A stretch of DNA of 64,000 bases. Origin: Acanthosepion esculentum. Lineage: Eukaryota; Mollusca; Cephalopoda; Sepiida; Sepiidae. The notes under the pieces were generated by a model. The model had not been told where the DNA came from, ran no database searches, and was given only the letters and a program-made list of their open reading frames with translations. Of this stretch, positions 37,227-48,826 are shown one piece after another. The first letter of the stretch is position 1. The number at the start of each line of letters is the position of its first letter. The DNA is taken from positions 5,615,501 to 5,679,500 of the forward strand of contig CAXIWW010000817.1 in NCBI GenBank assembly GCA_964036315.1, given 5' to 3'. A program made the translations under genes and the position numbers.

Positions 37227-39960
37227 CGTGGGTCTTTCTGGGACTGTCTCCTGGGTGGGGGTCGTCTGCGTGGGAATTTGTGGGACTGTCTTCTAGGTGG
37301 TGGGTCGTCTGCGTGGGACTTTCTGTGAATCTCGCCTGGGTGGGGGGTCGTCTGCGTGGGACTTTCTGGGACTAAGGATCGTCCGCGGGGGACTTTCTGG
37401 GACTGGGGGTCATCTGCGTAGGACTTTCTAGGACTGGGGGTCGTATGCGTGGGACTTTCTGGGACTGTCTCCTGTCTGGGGGGTCGTCTGCGTGGGACTT
37501 TCTGGGACTGGGGGTCGTCTACGTGGGTCTTTCTGGGACTGTATCCTGGGTGGGGGTCGTCTGCGTGGGACTTTGTGGGACTGTCTTCTAGGTGGTGTGT
37601 CGTCTGCGTGGGACATTCTGGCACTGTCTCTTGGTTGGGGGGTCGTCTGCGTGGGACTTTCTGGGATAGGGGGACGTCTGCGTGGGACCTTCTGGGACTG
37701 GGGGTCGTCTGCGTGGGACCTTCTGGGACTGGGGTTCATCTGCGTGGGACTTTCTGGGACTGGGGGTCGTCTGCGTGGGACTTTCTGGGACTGGGGGTCG
37801 TCTGCGTGGGACTTTCTTGGACTGTCTCCTGGGTGGGAGGTCATCTACGTGGGACTTTCTGGGACTGGGGCTCGTCTGCGTGGGACTTTCTGGGACTGTC
37901 TCCTGTCTGGTGGGTCGTCTGCGTGGGACTTTCTGTGACTGTCACCTGGGTGGGGGGTCGTCTGCGTGGGACTTTCTGGGACTGGAGGTCGTCTGCATGG
38001 GACTTTCTGGGACTGTCTGCTGGGTGGGGGGATCGTCTGCGTGGGACTTCCTTGGACTGGGGGTCGTCTGCGTGGGACTTTCTGGGACTGGGGGTCGTCT
38101 GCGTGGGACTTTCTGGGACTGGGGGTCGTCTGCGTGGGACTTTCTGGGACGGGGTGTCGTCTGCGTCGGACTTTCTTGGACTGTCTCCTGGGTGGGGGTC
38201 GTCTGCGTGGGACTTTTTGGGACTGGGGGTCGTCTTCGTGGGACTTTCTGGGACTGTCTCCTGTCTGGTGGGTCGTCTGCGTGGGACTTTCTGGGACTGT
38301 CTCCTGGGTGAGGGGTCGTCTGCGTGGGACTTTCTGGGACTGGGGGTCGTCTGCGTGGGTCTTTCTGGGACTGTCTCCTGGGTGGGGTTCGTCTGCGTGG
38401 GACTTTCTGGCACTGTCGCTTGGGTGGGGGGTCGTCTGCATGGGACTTTCTTGGATTGGGGGTCGTCTGCGTGGGAGCTTCTGGGACTGGGGGTCATCTG
38501 CGTGGTACTTTCTGGGACTGGGGTTCGTCTGCGTGGGACTTTCTTGGACTGTCTCCTGGGAGGGGGGCTCGTCTGCATGGGATTTTCTGGGACTGTCTCC
38601 TGGGTGGGGGGGTCGTCTGCGTAGGACTTTCTTGGACTGTCTCCTGGGTGGGGGGTCGTCTGCGTGGGATTTCTGTGACTGGGGGTGGTCTGCGTGGGAC
38701 TTTCTGGGACTGGGTGACGTCTGCGTGGGACTTTCTGGGAAATGTCTGCTGGGTGGGGGGTCGTCTGCGTGGGACGTTGTGGGACTGGGGGTCATCTGCG
38801 TGGGACTTTCTCGGACTGGGGGTCGTCTGCTTGGGACTTTCTGATACTGGGGGTCGTCTGCGTGGGACTTTCTTGGACTGTCTCCTGGGTGGGGGGGTCG
38901 TCAGCGTGGGACCTTCTGGGACTGGGGTTCGTCTGCGTGGGACTTTCTGGGACTGGGGGTCGTCTGCGTGGGACTTTCTGGGACTGTCGCCTGGGTGGGG
39001 GGTCGTCTGCGTGGGACTTTCTGGGACTGGGGGTCGTCTGCATGGGACTTTCTGGGACTGTCGCCTGGGTGGGGGTGTCGTCTGCGTGGGACTTTCTGGG
39101 AGTGGGGGTCGTCTGCGTGGGACTTTCTGGGACTGTCTCCTGGGTGGGGGGTCGTCTGCGTGGGACTTTCTGGGACTGGGGGTCGTCTGCGTGGGACTTT
39201 CTGGGACTGTCTCCTGTCTGGTGGGTCGTCTGCGTGGGAGTTTCTGGGACTGTCTCCTGAGTGAGGGGTCGTCTGCGTGGTTCTTGCTGGGACTGGAGGT
39301 CGTCTGCATGGGACTTTCTGGGACTGTCTTCTGGCGTGGGTGTCGTCTGCGTGGGACTTTCTGTGACTGTCTCCTGGGTGTGGGCCGTCTGCGTGGGACT
39401 TTCTGGGACTGGAGGTCTTCTGCATGGGACTTTCTGGGACTGTCTCCTGGGTGGGTGGGGGGTTCGTCTGCGTTGCTCTTTCTGTGACTGTCTCCTTGGT
39501 GGGGGCCGTCTGCGTGGGACTTTCTGGGACTGGGTGTGGTCTGCGTCGGACTTTCTGGGAGTGTCTCCTGGGTGGGGGGTCGTCTGCGTGGGACTTTCTG
39601 GGAATGGGGTTCGTCTGCGTGGGACTTTCTAGGACTGTCTCCTGGGTGGGGGGGTCGTCTGCGTAGGACTTTCTTGTACTGTCTCTTGGGTGGGGGGTCG
39701 TCTGCGTGGGACTTTCTGGGACTGGGGATCGTCTGCGTGGGTCTTTCTGGGACTGGGTGTCGTCTGCGTCGGACTTTCTGTGACTGTCTCCTGGGTGTGG
39801 GCCGTCTGCGTGGGACTTTCTGGGACTGGAGGTCTTCTGCATGGGACTTTCTGGGACTGTCTCCTGGGTGGGTGGGGGGTTCGTCTGCGTTGCTCTTTCT
39901 GTGACTGTCTCCTTGGTGGGGGCCGTCTGCGTGGGACTTTCTGGGACTGGGTGTGGTCTG
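37227..39960 (+). repeat. ~2.7-2.8 kb higher-order unit in satellite B, copy 1
   Basis: This copy begins at CGTGGGTCTTTCTGG and repeats from 39,961. Shared private variants include GATCGTCCGCGGGGG (near 37,380 and 40,113), TCGTATGCG (37,441 and 40,175), TCGGGATAGGGGGACG-like units and GGAGCTTCTGGG. The offset is 2,734 bp at the start and about 2,808 bp after position 37,800. Confidence 0.88.
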
Positions 39961-42600
39961 CGTGGGTCTTTCTGGGACTGTCTCCTGGGTGGGGGTCGTC
40001 TGCGTGGGAATTTGTGGGACTGTCTTCTAGGTGGTGGGTCGTCTGCGTGGGACTTTCTGTGACTCTCGCCTGGGTGGGGGGTCGTCTGCGTGGGACTTTC
40101 TGGGACTGGGGATCGTCCGCGGGGGACTTTCTGGGACTGGGGGTCATCTGCGTGGGACTTTCTAGGACTGGGGGTCGTATGCGTGGGACTTTCTGGGACT
40201 GTCTCCTGTCTGGGGGGTCGTCTGCGTGGGACTTTCTGGGACTGGGGGTCGTCTACGTGGGTCTTTCTGGGACTGTATCCTGGGTGGGGGTCGTCTGCGT
40301 GGGACTTTGTGGGACTGTCTTCTAGGTGGTGTGTCGTCTGCGTGGGACATTCTGGCACTGTCTCTTGGTTGGGGGGTCGTCTGCGTGGGACTTTCTGGGA
40401 TAGGGGGACGTCTGCGTGGGACCTTCTGGGACTGGGGGTCGTCTGCGTGGGACCTTCTGGGACTGGGGTTCATCTGCGTGGGACTTTCTGCGACTGGGGC
40501 TCGTCTGCGTGGGACTTTCTTGGACTGTCTCCTGGGTGGGGGGTCGTCTGCGTGGGACTCTCTGGGACTGGGGGTCGTCTGCGTAGGACTTTCTGGGACT
40601 GGGGGTCGTCTGCGTGGGACTTTCTTGGACTGTCTCCTGGGTGGAAGGTCATCTACGTGGGACTTTCTGGGACTGGGGCTCGTCTGCGTGGGACTATCTG
40701 GGACTGTCTCCTGTCTGGTGGGTCGTCTGCGTGGGACTTTCTGTGACTGTCACCTGGGTGGGGGGTCGTCTGCGTGGGACTTTCTGGGACTGGAGGTCGT
40801 CTGCATGGGACTTTCTGGGACTGTCTGCTGGGTGGGGGGATCGTCTGCGTGGGACTTCCTGGGACTGGGGGTCGTCTGCTTGGGAATTTCTGGGACTGGG
40901 GGTCGTCTGCGTGGGACTTTCTGGGACTGGGGGTCGTCTGCGTGGGACTTTCTGGGACGGGGTGTCGTCTGCGTCGGACTTTCTTGGACTGTCTCCTGGG
41001 TGGGGGTCGTCTGCGTGGGACTTTTTGGGACTGGGGGTCGTCTTCGTGGGACTTTCTGGGACTGTCTCCTGTCTGGTGGGTCGTCTGCGTGGGACTTTCT
41101 GGGACTGTCTCCTGGGTGAGGGGTCGTCTGCGTGGGACTTTCTGGGACTGGGGGTCGTCTGCGTGGGTCTTTCTGGGACTGTCTCCTGGGTGGGGGTCAT
41201 CTGCGTGGGACTTTCTGGCACTGTCGCTTGGGTGGGGGGTCGTCTGCATGGGACTTTCTTGGATTGGGGGTCGTCTGCGTGGGAGCTTCTGGGACTGGGG
41301 GTCATCTGCGTGGTACTTTCTGGGACTGGGCTTCGTCTGCGTGGGACTTTCTTGGACTGTCTCCTGGGAGGGGGGCTCGTCTGCATGGGATTTTCTGGGA
41401 CTGTCTCCTGGGTGGTGGGGTCGTCTGCGTAGGACTTTCTTGGACTGTCTCCTGGGTGGGGGGTCGTCTGCGTGGGATTTCTGTGACTGGGGGTGGTCTG
41501 CGTGGGACTTTCTGGGACTGGGTGACGTCTGCGTGGGACTTTCTGGGAAATGTCTGCTGGGTGGGGGGTCGTCTGCGTGGGACGTTGTGGGACTGGGGGT
41601 CATCTGCGTGGGACTTTCTGGGACTGGGGGTCGTCTGCTTGGGACTTTCTGATACTGGGGGTCGTCTGCGTGGGACTTTCTTGGACTGTCTCCTGGGTGG
41701 GTGGGTCGTCAGCGTGGGACCTTCTGGGACTGGGGTTCGTCTGCGTGGGACTTTCTGGGACTGGGGGTCGTCTGCGTGGGACTTTCTGGGACTGTCGCCT
41801 GGGTGGGGGGTCGTCTGCGTGGGACTTTCTGGGACTGGGGGTCGTCTGCATGGGACTTTCTGGGACTGTCGCCTGGGTGGGGGGGGTCGTCTGCGTGGGA
41901 CTTTCTGGGAGTGGGGGTCGTCTGCGTGGGACTTTCTGGGACTGTCTCCTGGGTGGGGGGTCGTCTGCGTGGGACTTTCTGGGACTGGGGGTCGTCTGCG
42001 TGGGACTTTCTGGGACTGTCTCCTGTCTGGTGGGTCGTCTGCGTGGGAGTTTCTGGGACTGTCTCCTGAGTGAGGGGTCGTCTGCGTGGTTCTTGCTGGG
42101 ACTGGAGGTCGTCTGCATGGGACTTTCTGGGACTGTCTTCTGGCGTGGGTGTCGTCTGCGTGGGACTTTCTGTGACTGTCTCCTGGGTGTGGGCCGTCTG
42201 CGTGGGACTTTCTGGGACTGGAGGTCTTCTGCATGGGACTTTCTGGGACTGTCTCCTGGGTGGGTGGGGGGTTCGTCTGCGTTGCTCTTTCTGTGACTGT
42301 CTCCTTGGTGGGTGCCGTCTGCGTGGGACTTTCTGGGACTGGGTGTGGTCTGCGTCGGACTTTCTGGGAGTGTCTCCTGGGTGGGGGGTCGTCTGCGTGG
42401 GACTTTCTGGGAATGGGGGTCGTCTGCGTGGGACTTTCTAGGACTGTCTCCTGGGTGGGGGGGTCGTCTGCGTAGGACTTTCTTGTACTGTCTCTTGGGT
42501 GGGGGGTCGTCTGCGTGGGATTTCTGGGACTGGGGATCGTCTGCGTGGGACTTTCTGGGACTGGGTGTCGTCTGCGTCGGACTTTCTGGGACTGTCTCCT
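39961..42600 (+). repeat. ~2.7-2.8 kb higher-order unit in satellite B, copy 2
   Basis: This copy follows copy 1 directly. It holds about 74 extra bases near 40,490-40,600, which equals one short plus one long unit, so the copies differ by whole units. The match is followed through the GTGGGTGGGGGGTTCG variant (39,450 and 42,260) to about 42,600. Scattered substitutions separate the copies. Confidence 0.88.
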
Positions 42601-43519
42601 GGGTGGGGGGTCGTCTGCGTGGGACTTTCTGGGACTGGGGGTCGTCTGCATCGGACTTTCTGGGACTGTCTCCTGGGTGGGGGGTCGTCTGCGTGGGAGT
42701 TTCTGGGAATGGGGGTCGTCTGCGTGGGACTTTCTAGGACTGTCTCCTGGGTGGGGGGGTCGTCTGCGTAGGACTTTCTTGGACTGTCTCCTGGGTGGGG
42801 GGTCGTCTGCGTGGGACTTTCTGGGACTGGGGGTCGTCTGCGTGGGACTTTCTGGGACTGGGGGTCGTCTGCGTGGGACTTTCTGGGAGTGTCTCCTGGG
42901 TGGGGGGGTCGTCTGCGTAGGACTTTCTTGTACTGTCTCCTGGGTGGGGGGTCGTCTGCGTGGGACTTTCTGTGACTGGGTGTCGTCTGCGTCGGACTTT
43001 CTGGGACTGTCACCTGGGTGGGGGGGTCGTCTGCGTGGGACTTTCTGGGACTGGGGGTCGTCTGCGTGGGACTTTCTGGGACTGTCTCCTGTCTGGTGGG
43101 TCGTCTGCGTGGGACTTTCTGTGACTGTCTCCTGGGTGGGGGCCGTCTGCGTGGGACTTTCTGGGACTGGAGGTCTTCTGCATGGGACTTTCTGGGACTG
43201 TCTCCTGGGTGGGTGGGGGGTCGTCTGCGTTGTTCTTTCTGTGACTGTCTCCTTGGTGGGGGCCGTCTGCGTGGGACTTTCTGGGACTGGGTGTGGTCTG
43301 CGTCGGACTTTCTGGGAGTGTCTCCTGGGTGGGGGGTCCTCTGCGTGGGACTTTCTGGGACTGGGTGTCGTCTGCGTGGGACTTTCTAGGACTGTCTCCT
43401 GGGTGGGGGGGTCGTCTGCGTAGGACTTTCTTGGACTGTCTCCTGGGTGAGGGGTCGTCTGCGTGGGACTTTCTGGGACTGGGGGTCGTCTGCGTGGGAC
43501 TTTCTGGGACTGGGGGTCG

Positions 43520-46500
43520 TCTGCGTGGGACTTTCTGGGAGTGTCTCCTGGGTGGGGGGTCGTCTTTGTAGGACTTTCTTGTACTGTCTCTTGGGTGGGG
43601 GGTCGTCTGCGTGGGACTTTCTGGGACTGGGGATCGTCTGCGTGGGACTTTCTGGGACTGGGTGTCGTCTGCGTCGGACTTTCTGGGACTGTCTCCTGGG
43701 TGGGGGGTCGTCTGCGTGGGACTTTCTGGGACGTGGGGTCGTCTGCGTGGGACTTTCTGGGTCTGTCTCCTGGGTGGGGGTCGTCTGCTTGGGACTTTCT
43801 GGGACTGGGTGTCGTCTGCGTGGGACTTTCTGGGACTGGGTGTCGTCTGCGTCGGACTTTCTGGGACTGTCTCCTGGGTGGGGGTCGTCTGCGTGGTACT
43901 TTTTGGGACTGGGGGTCGTCTTCGTGGGACTTTCTGGGACTGTCTCCTGTCTGGTGTGTCGTCTGCGTGGGAATGTCTGGGACTGTCTCCTGGGTGGGGG
44001 GTCGTCTGCGTGTGACTTTCTGGGACTGGGGGTCGTCTGAGTGGGACTTTCTGGGACTGTCTCCTGGGCTGGGTGTCGTCTGCGTTGGACTTTCTGTGAC
44101 TGTCTCCTGGGTGGGGGCCGTCTGCCTGGGACTTTCTGGGACTGGGTGTCGTCTGCGTCGGACTTTCTGGGACTGTCTCCTGGGTGGGGGGTCGTCTGCG
44201 TGGGACTTTCTGGGACTGGGGGTCGTCTGCGTGGGATTTTCTGGGACTGTCTCCTGTCTCGTGGGTCGTCTGCGTGGGACTTTCTGGGAATGGGGGTCGT
44301 CTGCGTGGGACTTTCTGTGACTGTCTCCTGGGTGGGTGGGTCGCCTGCGTAGGACTTTCTGGGACTGTCTCCTGTCTGGGGGGGTCGTCTGCGTGGGACT
44401 TTCTGGGACTGGGGGTCGTCTGCGTGGGTCTTTCTGGGACTGGTGGTCGTCTGCATGGGACTTTCTGGGACTGTCTACTGGGCTAGGTGTCGTCTGCGTT
44501 GGACTTTCTGGGACTGTCGCCTGGGTGGGGGGTCTTCTGCGTGGGACTTTCTGGGACTGGGGGTCGTCTGCGTGGGACTTTCTGGGACTGTCTCCTGTCT
44601 CGTGGGTCGTCTGCGTGGGACTTTCTGGGACTGGGGGTCGTCTGAGTGGGACTTTCTGGGACTGTCTCCTGGGCTGGGTGTCGTCTGCGTTGAACTTTCT
44701 GTGACTGTCTCCTGGGTGGGGGCCGTCTGCCTGGGACTTTCTGGGACTGGGTGTCGTCTGCGTCGGACTTTCTGGGACTGTCTCCTGGGTGGGGGGTCGT
44801 CTGCGTGGGACTTTCTGGGACTGGGGGTCGTCTGCGTGGGATTTTCTGGGACTGTCTCCTGTCTCGTGGGTCGTCTGCGTGGGACTTTCTGGGAATGGGG
44901 GTCGTCTGCGTGGGACTTTCTGTGACTGTCTCCTGGGTGGGGGGGTCGCCTGCGTAGGACTTTCTGGGACTGTCTCCAGTCTGGGGGGTCGTCTGCGTGG
45001 GACTTTCTCGGACTGGGGGTCGTCTGCGTGGGTCTTTCTGGGACTGGTGGTCGTCTGCATGGGACTTTCTGGGACTGTCTACTGGGCTGGGTGTCGTCTG
45101 CGTTGGACTTTCTGGGACTGTCGCCTGGGTGGGGGGTCGTCTGCGTGGGACTTTCTGGGACTGGGGGTCGTCTGCGTGGGACTTTCTGGGACTGTCTCCT
45201 GTCTCGTGGGTCGTCTGCGTCGGACTTTCTGGGAATGGGGGTCGTCTGCGTGGGACTTTCTGTGACTGTCTCCTGGGTGGGTGGGGGGTCGTCTGCGTTG
45301 TTCTTTCTGTGACTGTCTCCTTGGTGGGGGCCGTCTGCGTGGGACTTTCTGGGACTGGGTGTGGTCTGCGTCGGACTTTCTGGGAGTGTCTCCTGGGTGG
45401 GGAGTCCTCTGCGTGGGACTTTCTGGGAATGGGGGTCGTCTGCGTGGGACTTTCTAGGACTGTCTCCTGGGTGGGGGGGTCGTCTGCGTAGGACTTTCTT
45501 GGACTGTCTCCTGGGTGAGGGGTCGTCTGCGTGGGACTTTCTGGGACTGGGGGTCGTCTGCGTGGGACTTTCTGGGACTGGGGGTCGTCTGCGTGGGACT
45601 TTCTGGGAGTGTCTCCTGGGTGGGGGGGTCGTCTTTGTAGGACTTTCTTGTACTGTCTCTTGGGTGGGGGGTCGTCTGCGTGGGACTTTCTGGGACTGGG
45701 GATCGTCTGCGTGGGACTTTCTGGGACTGGGTGTCGTCTGCGTCGGACTTTCTGGGACTGTCTCCTGGGTGCGGGGTCGTCTGCGTGGGATTTTCTGGGA
45801 CGTGGGGTCGTCTGCGTGGGACTTTCTGGGTCTGTCTCCTGGGTGGGGGTCGTCTGCTTGGGACTTTCTGGGACTGGGTGTCGTCTGCGTGGGACTTTCT
45901 GGGACTGGGTGTCGTCTGCGTCGGACTTTCTGGGACTGTCTCCTGGGTGGGGGTCGTCTGCGTGGGACTTTTTGGGACTGGGGGTCGTCTTCGTGGGACT
46001 TTCTGGGACTGTCTCCTGTCTGGTGTGTCGTCTGCGTGGGAATGTCTGGGACTGTCTCCTGGGTGGGGGGTCGTCTGCGTGGGACTTTCTGGGACTGGGG
46101 GTCGTCTGAGTGGGACTTTCTGGGACTGTCTCCTGGGCTGGGTGTCGTCTGCGTTGGACTTTCTGTGACTGTCTCCTGGGTGGGGGCCGTCTGCCTGGGA
46201 CTTTCTGGGACTGGGTGTCGTCTGCGTCGGACTTTCTGGGACTGTCTCCTGGGTGGGGGCCGTCTGCCTGGGACTTTCTGGGACTGGGTGTCGTCTGCGT
46301 CGGACTTTCTGGGACTGTCTCCTGTCTGGTGTGTCGTCTGCGTGGGAATGTCTGGGACTGTCTCCTGGGTGGGGGGTCGTCTGCGTGGGACTTTCTGGGA
46401 CTGGGGGTCGTCTGAGTGGGACTTTCTGGGACTGTCTCCTGGGCTGGGTGTCGTCTGCGTTGGACTTTCTGTGACTGTCTCCTGGGTGGGGGCCGTCTGC

Positions 46501-48826
46501 CTGGGACTTTCTGGGACTGGGTGTCGTCTGCGTCGGACTTTCTGGGACTGTCTCCTGGGTGGGGGGTCGTCTGCGTGGGACTTTCTGGGACTGGGTGTCG
46601 TCTGCGTGGGATTTTCTGGGACTGTCTCCTGTCTCGTGGGTCGTCTGCGTGGGACTTTCTGGGAATGGGGGTCGTCTGCGTGGGACTTTCTGTGACTGTC
46701 TCCTGGGTGGGGGGGTCGCCTGCGTAGGACTTTCTGGGACTGTCTCCTGTCTGGGGGGTCGTCTGCGTGGGACTTTCTGGGACTGGGGGTCGTCTGCGTG
46801 GGTCTTTCTGGGACTGGTGGTCGTCTGCATGGGACTTTCTGGGACTGTCTACTGGGCTGGGTGTCGTCTGCGTTGGACTTTCTGGGACTGTCGCCTGGGT
46901 GGGGTGTCGTCTGCGTGGGACTTTCTGGGACTGGGGGTCGTCTGCGTGGGACTTTCTGGGACTGTCTCCTGTCTCGTGGGTCGTCTGCGTGGGACTTTCT
47001 GGGACTGGGGGTCGTCTGAGTGGGACTTTCTGGGACTGTCTCCTGGGCTGGGTGTCGTCTGCGTTGAACTTTCTGTGACTGTCTCCTGGGTGGGGGCCGT
47101 CTGCCTGGGACTTTCTGGGACTGGGTGTCGTCTGCGTCGGACTTTCTGGGACTGTCTCCTGGGTGGGGGGTCGTCTGCGTGGGACTTTCTGGGACTGGGG
47201 GTCGTCTGCGTGGGATTTTCTGGGACTGTCTCCTGTCTCGTGGGTCGTCTGCGTGGGACTTTCTGGGAATGGGGGTCGTCTGCGTGGGACTTTCTGTGAC
47301 TGTCTCCTGGGTGGGGGGGTCGCCTGCGTAGGACTTTCTGGGACTGTCTCCAGTCTGGGGGGTCGTCTGCGTGGGACTTTCTCGGACTGGGGGTCGTCTG
47401 CGTGGGTCTTTCTGGGACTGGTGGTCGTCTGCATGGGACTTTCTGGGACTGTCTACTGGGCTGGGTGTCGTCTGCGTTGGACTTTCTGGGACTGTCGCCT
47501 GGGTGGGGGGTCGTCTGCGTGGGACTTTCTGGGACTGGGGGTCGTCTGCGTGGGACTTTCTGGGACTGTCTCCTGTCTCGTGGGTCGTCTGCGTCGGACT
47601 TTCTGGGAATGGGGGTCGTCTGCGTGGGACTTTCTGTGACTGTCTCCTGGGTGGGTGGGGGGTCGTCTGCGTTGTTCTTTCTGTGACTGTCTCCTTGGTG
47701 GGGGCCGTCTGCGTGGGACTTTCTGGGACTGGGTGTGGTCTGCGTCGGACTTTCTGGGAGTGTCTCCTGGGTGGGGAGTCCTCTGCGTGGGACTTTCTGG
47801 GAATGGGGGTCGTCTGCGTGGGACTTTCTAGGACTGTCTCCTGGGTGGGGGGGTCGTCTGCGTAGGACTTTCTTGGACTGTCTCCTGGGTGAGGGGTCGT
47901 CTGCGTGGGACTTTCTGGGACTGGGGGTCGTCTGCGTGGGACTTTCTGGGACTGGGGGTCGTCTGCGTGGGACTTTCTGGGAGTGTCTCCTGGGTGGGGG
48001 GGTCGTCTTTGTAGGACTTTCTTGTACTGTCTCTTGGGTGGGGGGTCGTCTGCGTGGGACTTTCTGGGACTGGGGATCGTCTGCGTGGGACTTTCTGGGA
48101 CTGGGTGTCGTCTGCGTCGGATTTCTGGGACTGTCTCCTGGGTGCGGGGTCGTCTGCGTGGGATTTTCTGGGACGTGGGGTCGTCTGCGTGGGACTTTCT
48201 GGGTCTGTCTCCTGGGTGGGGGTCGTCTGCTTGGGACTTTCTGGGACTGGGTGTCGTCTGCGTGGGACTTTCTGGGACTGGGTGTCGTCTGCGTCGGACT
48301 TTCTGGGACTGTCTCCTGGGTGGGGGTCGTCTGCGTGGGACTTTTTGGGACTGGGGTTCGTCTTCGTGGGACTTTCTGGGACTGTCTCCTGTCTGGTGTG
48401 TCGTCTGCGTGGGAATGTCTGGGACTGTCTCCTGGGTGGGGGGTCGTCTGCGTGGGACTTTCTGGGACTGGGGGTCGTCTGAGTGGGACTTTCTGGGACT
48501 GTCTCCTGGGCTGGGTGTCGTCTGCGTTGGACTTTCTGTGACTGTCTCCTGGGTGGGGGCCGTCTGCCTGGGACTTTCTGGGACTGGGTGTCGTCTGCGT
48601 CGGACTTTCTGGGACTGTCTCCTGGGTGGGGGCCGTCTGCCTGGGACTTTCTGGGACTGGGTGTCGTCTGCGTCGGACTTTCTGGGACTGTCTCCTGTCT
48701 GGTGTGTCGTCTGCGTGGGAATGTCTGGGACTGTCTCCTGGGTGGGGGGTCGTCTGCGTGGGACTTTCTGGGACTGGGGGTCGTCTGAGTGGGACTTTCT
48801 GGGACTGTCTCCTGGGCTGGGTGTCG
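43520..48826 (+). repeat. 5,307-bp higher-order unit in satellite B, copy 1
   Basis: The block repeats in tandem at an offset of exactly 5,307 bp. Breakpoints are placed where the left flanks differ (GGGGGTCGTCTG before copy 1, GGGTGTCGTCTG before copy 2). Inside it are two ~605-bp doublets and a ~2,374-bp sub-repeat. In the stretches I compared I found one mismatch, T at 44,013 against G at 49,320. Stop-free minus-strand frames of nearly 1,000 codons are identical between the copies, which is a convenient measure of how close they are. Confidence 0.93.
44073..45282 (+). repeat. 605-bp doublet within the higher-order unit
   Basis: Two adjacent ~605-bp blocks begin near CTGGGCTGGGTGTCG and share GGGGGCCGTCTGCCTGGG (44,113 and 44,718), TCTCGTGGGTCG, GGGAATGGGGG and GGGTCGCCTGCG. 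Equivalent doublets sit about 2,374 bp downstream (46,450-47,650), again at 49,380-50,590 and 51,760-52,960 in the second 5,307-bp copy, and at 54,130-55,330. The 605-bp block is thus an intermediate level between the monomers and the 2.4-kb unit. Confidence 0.85.
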
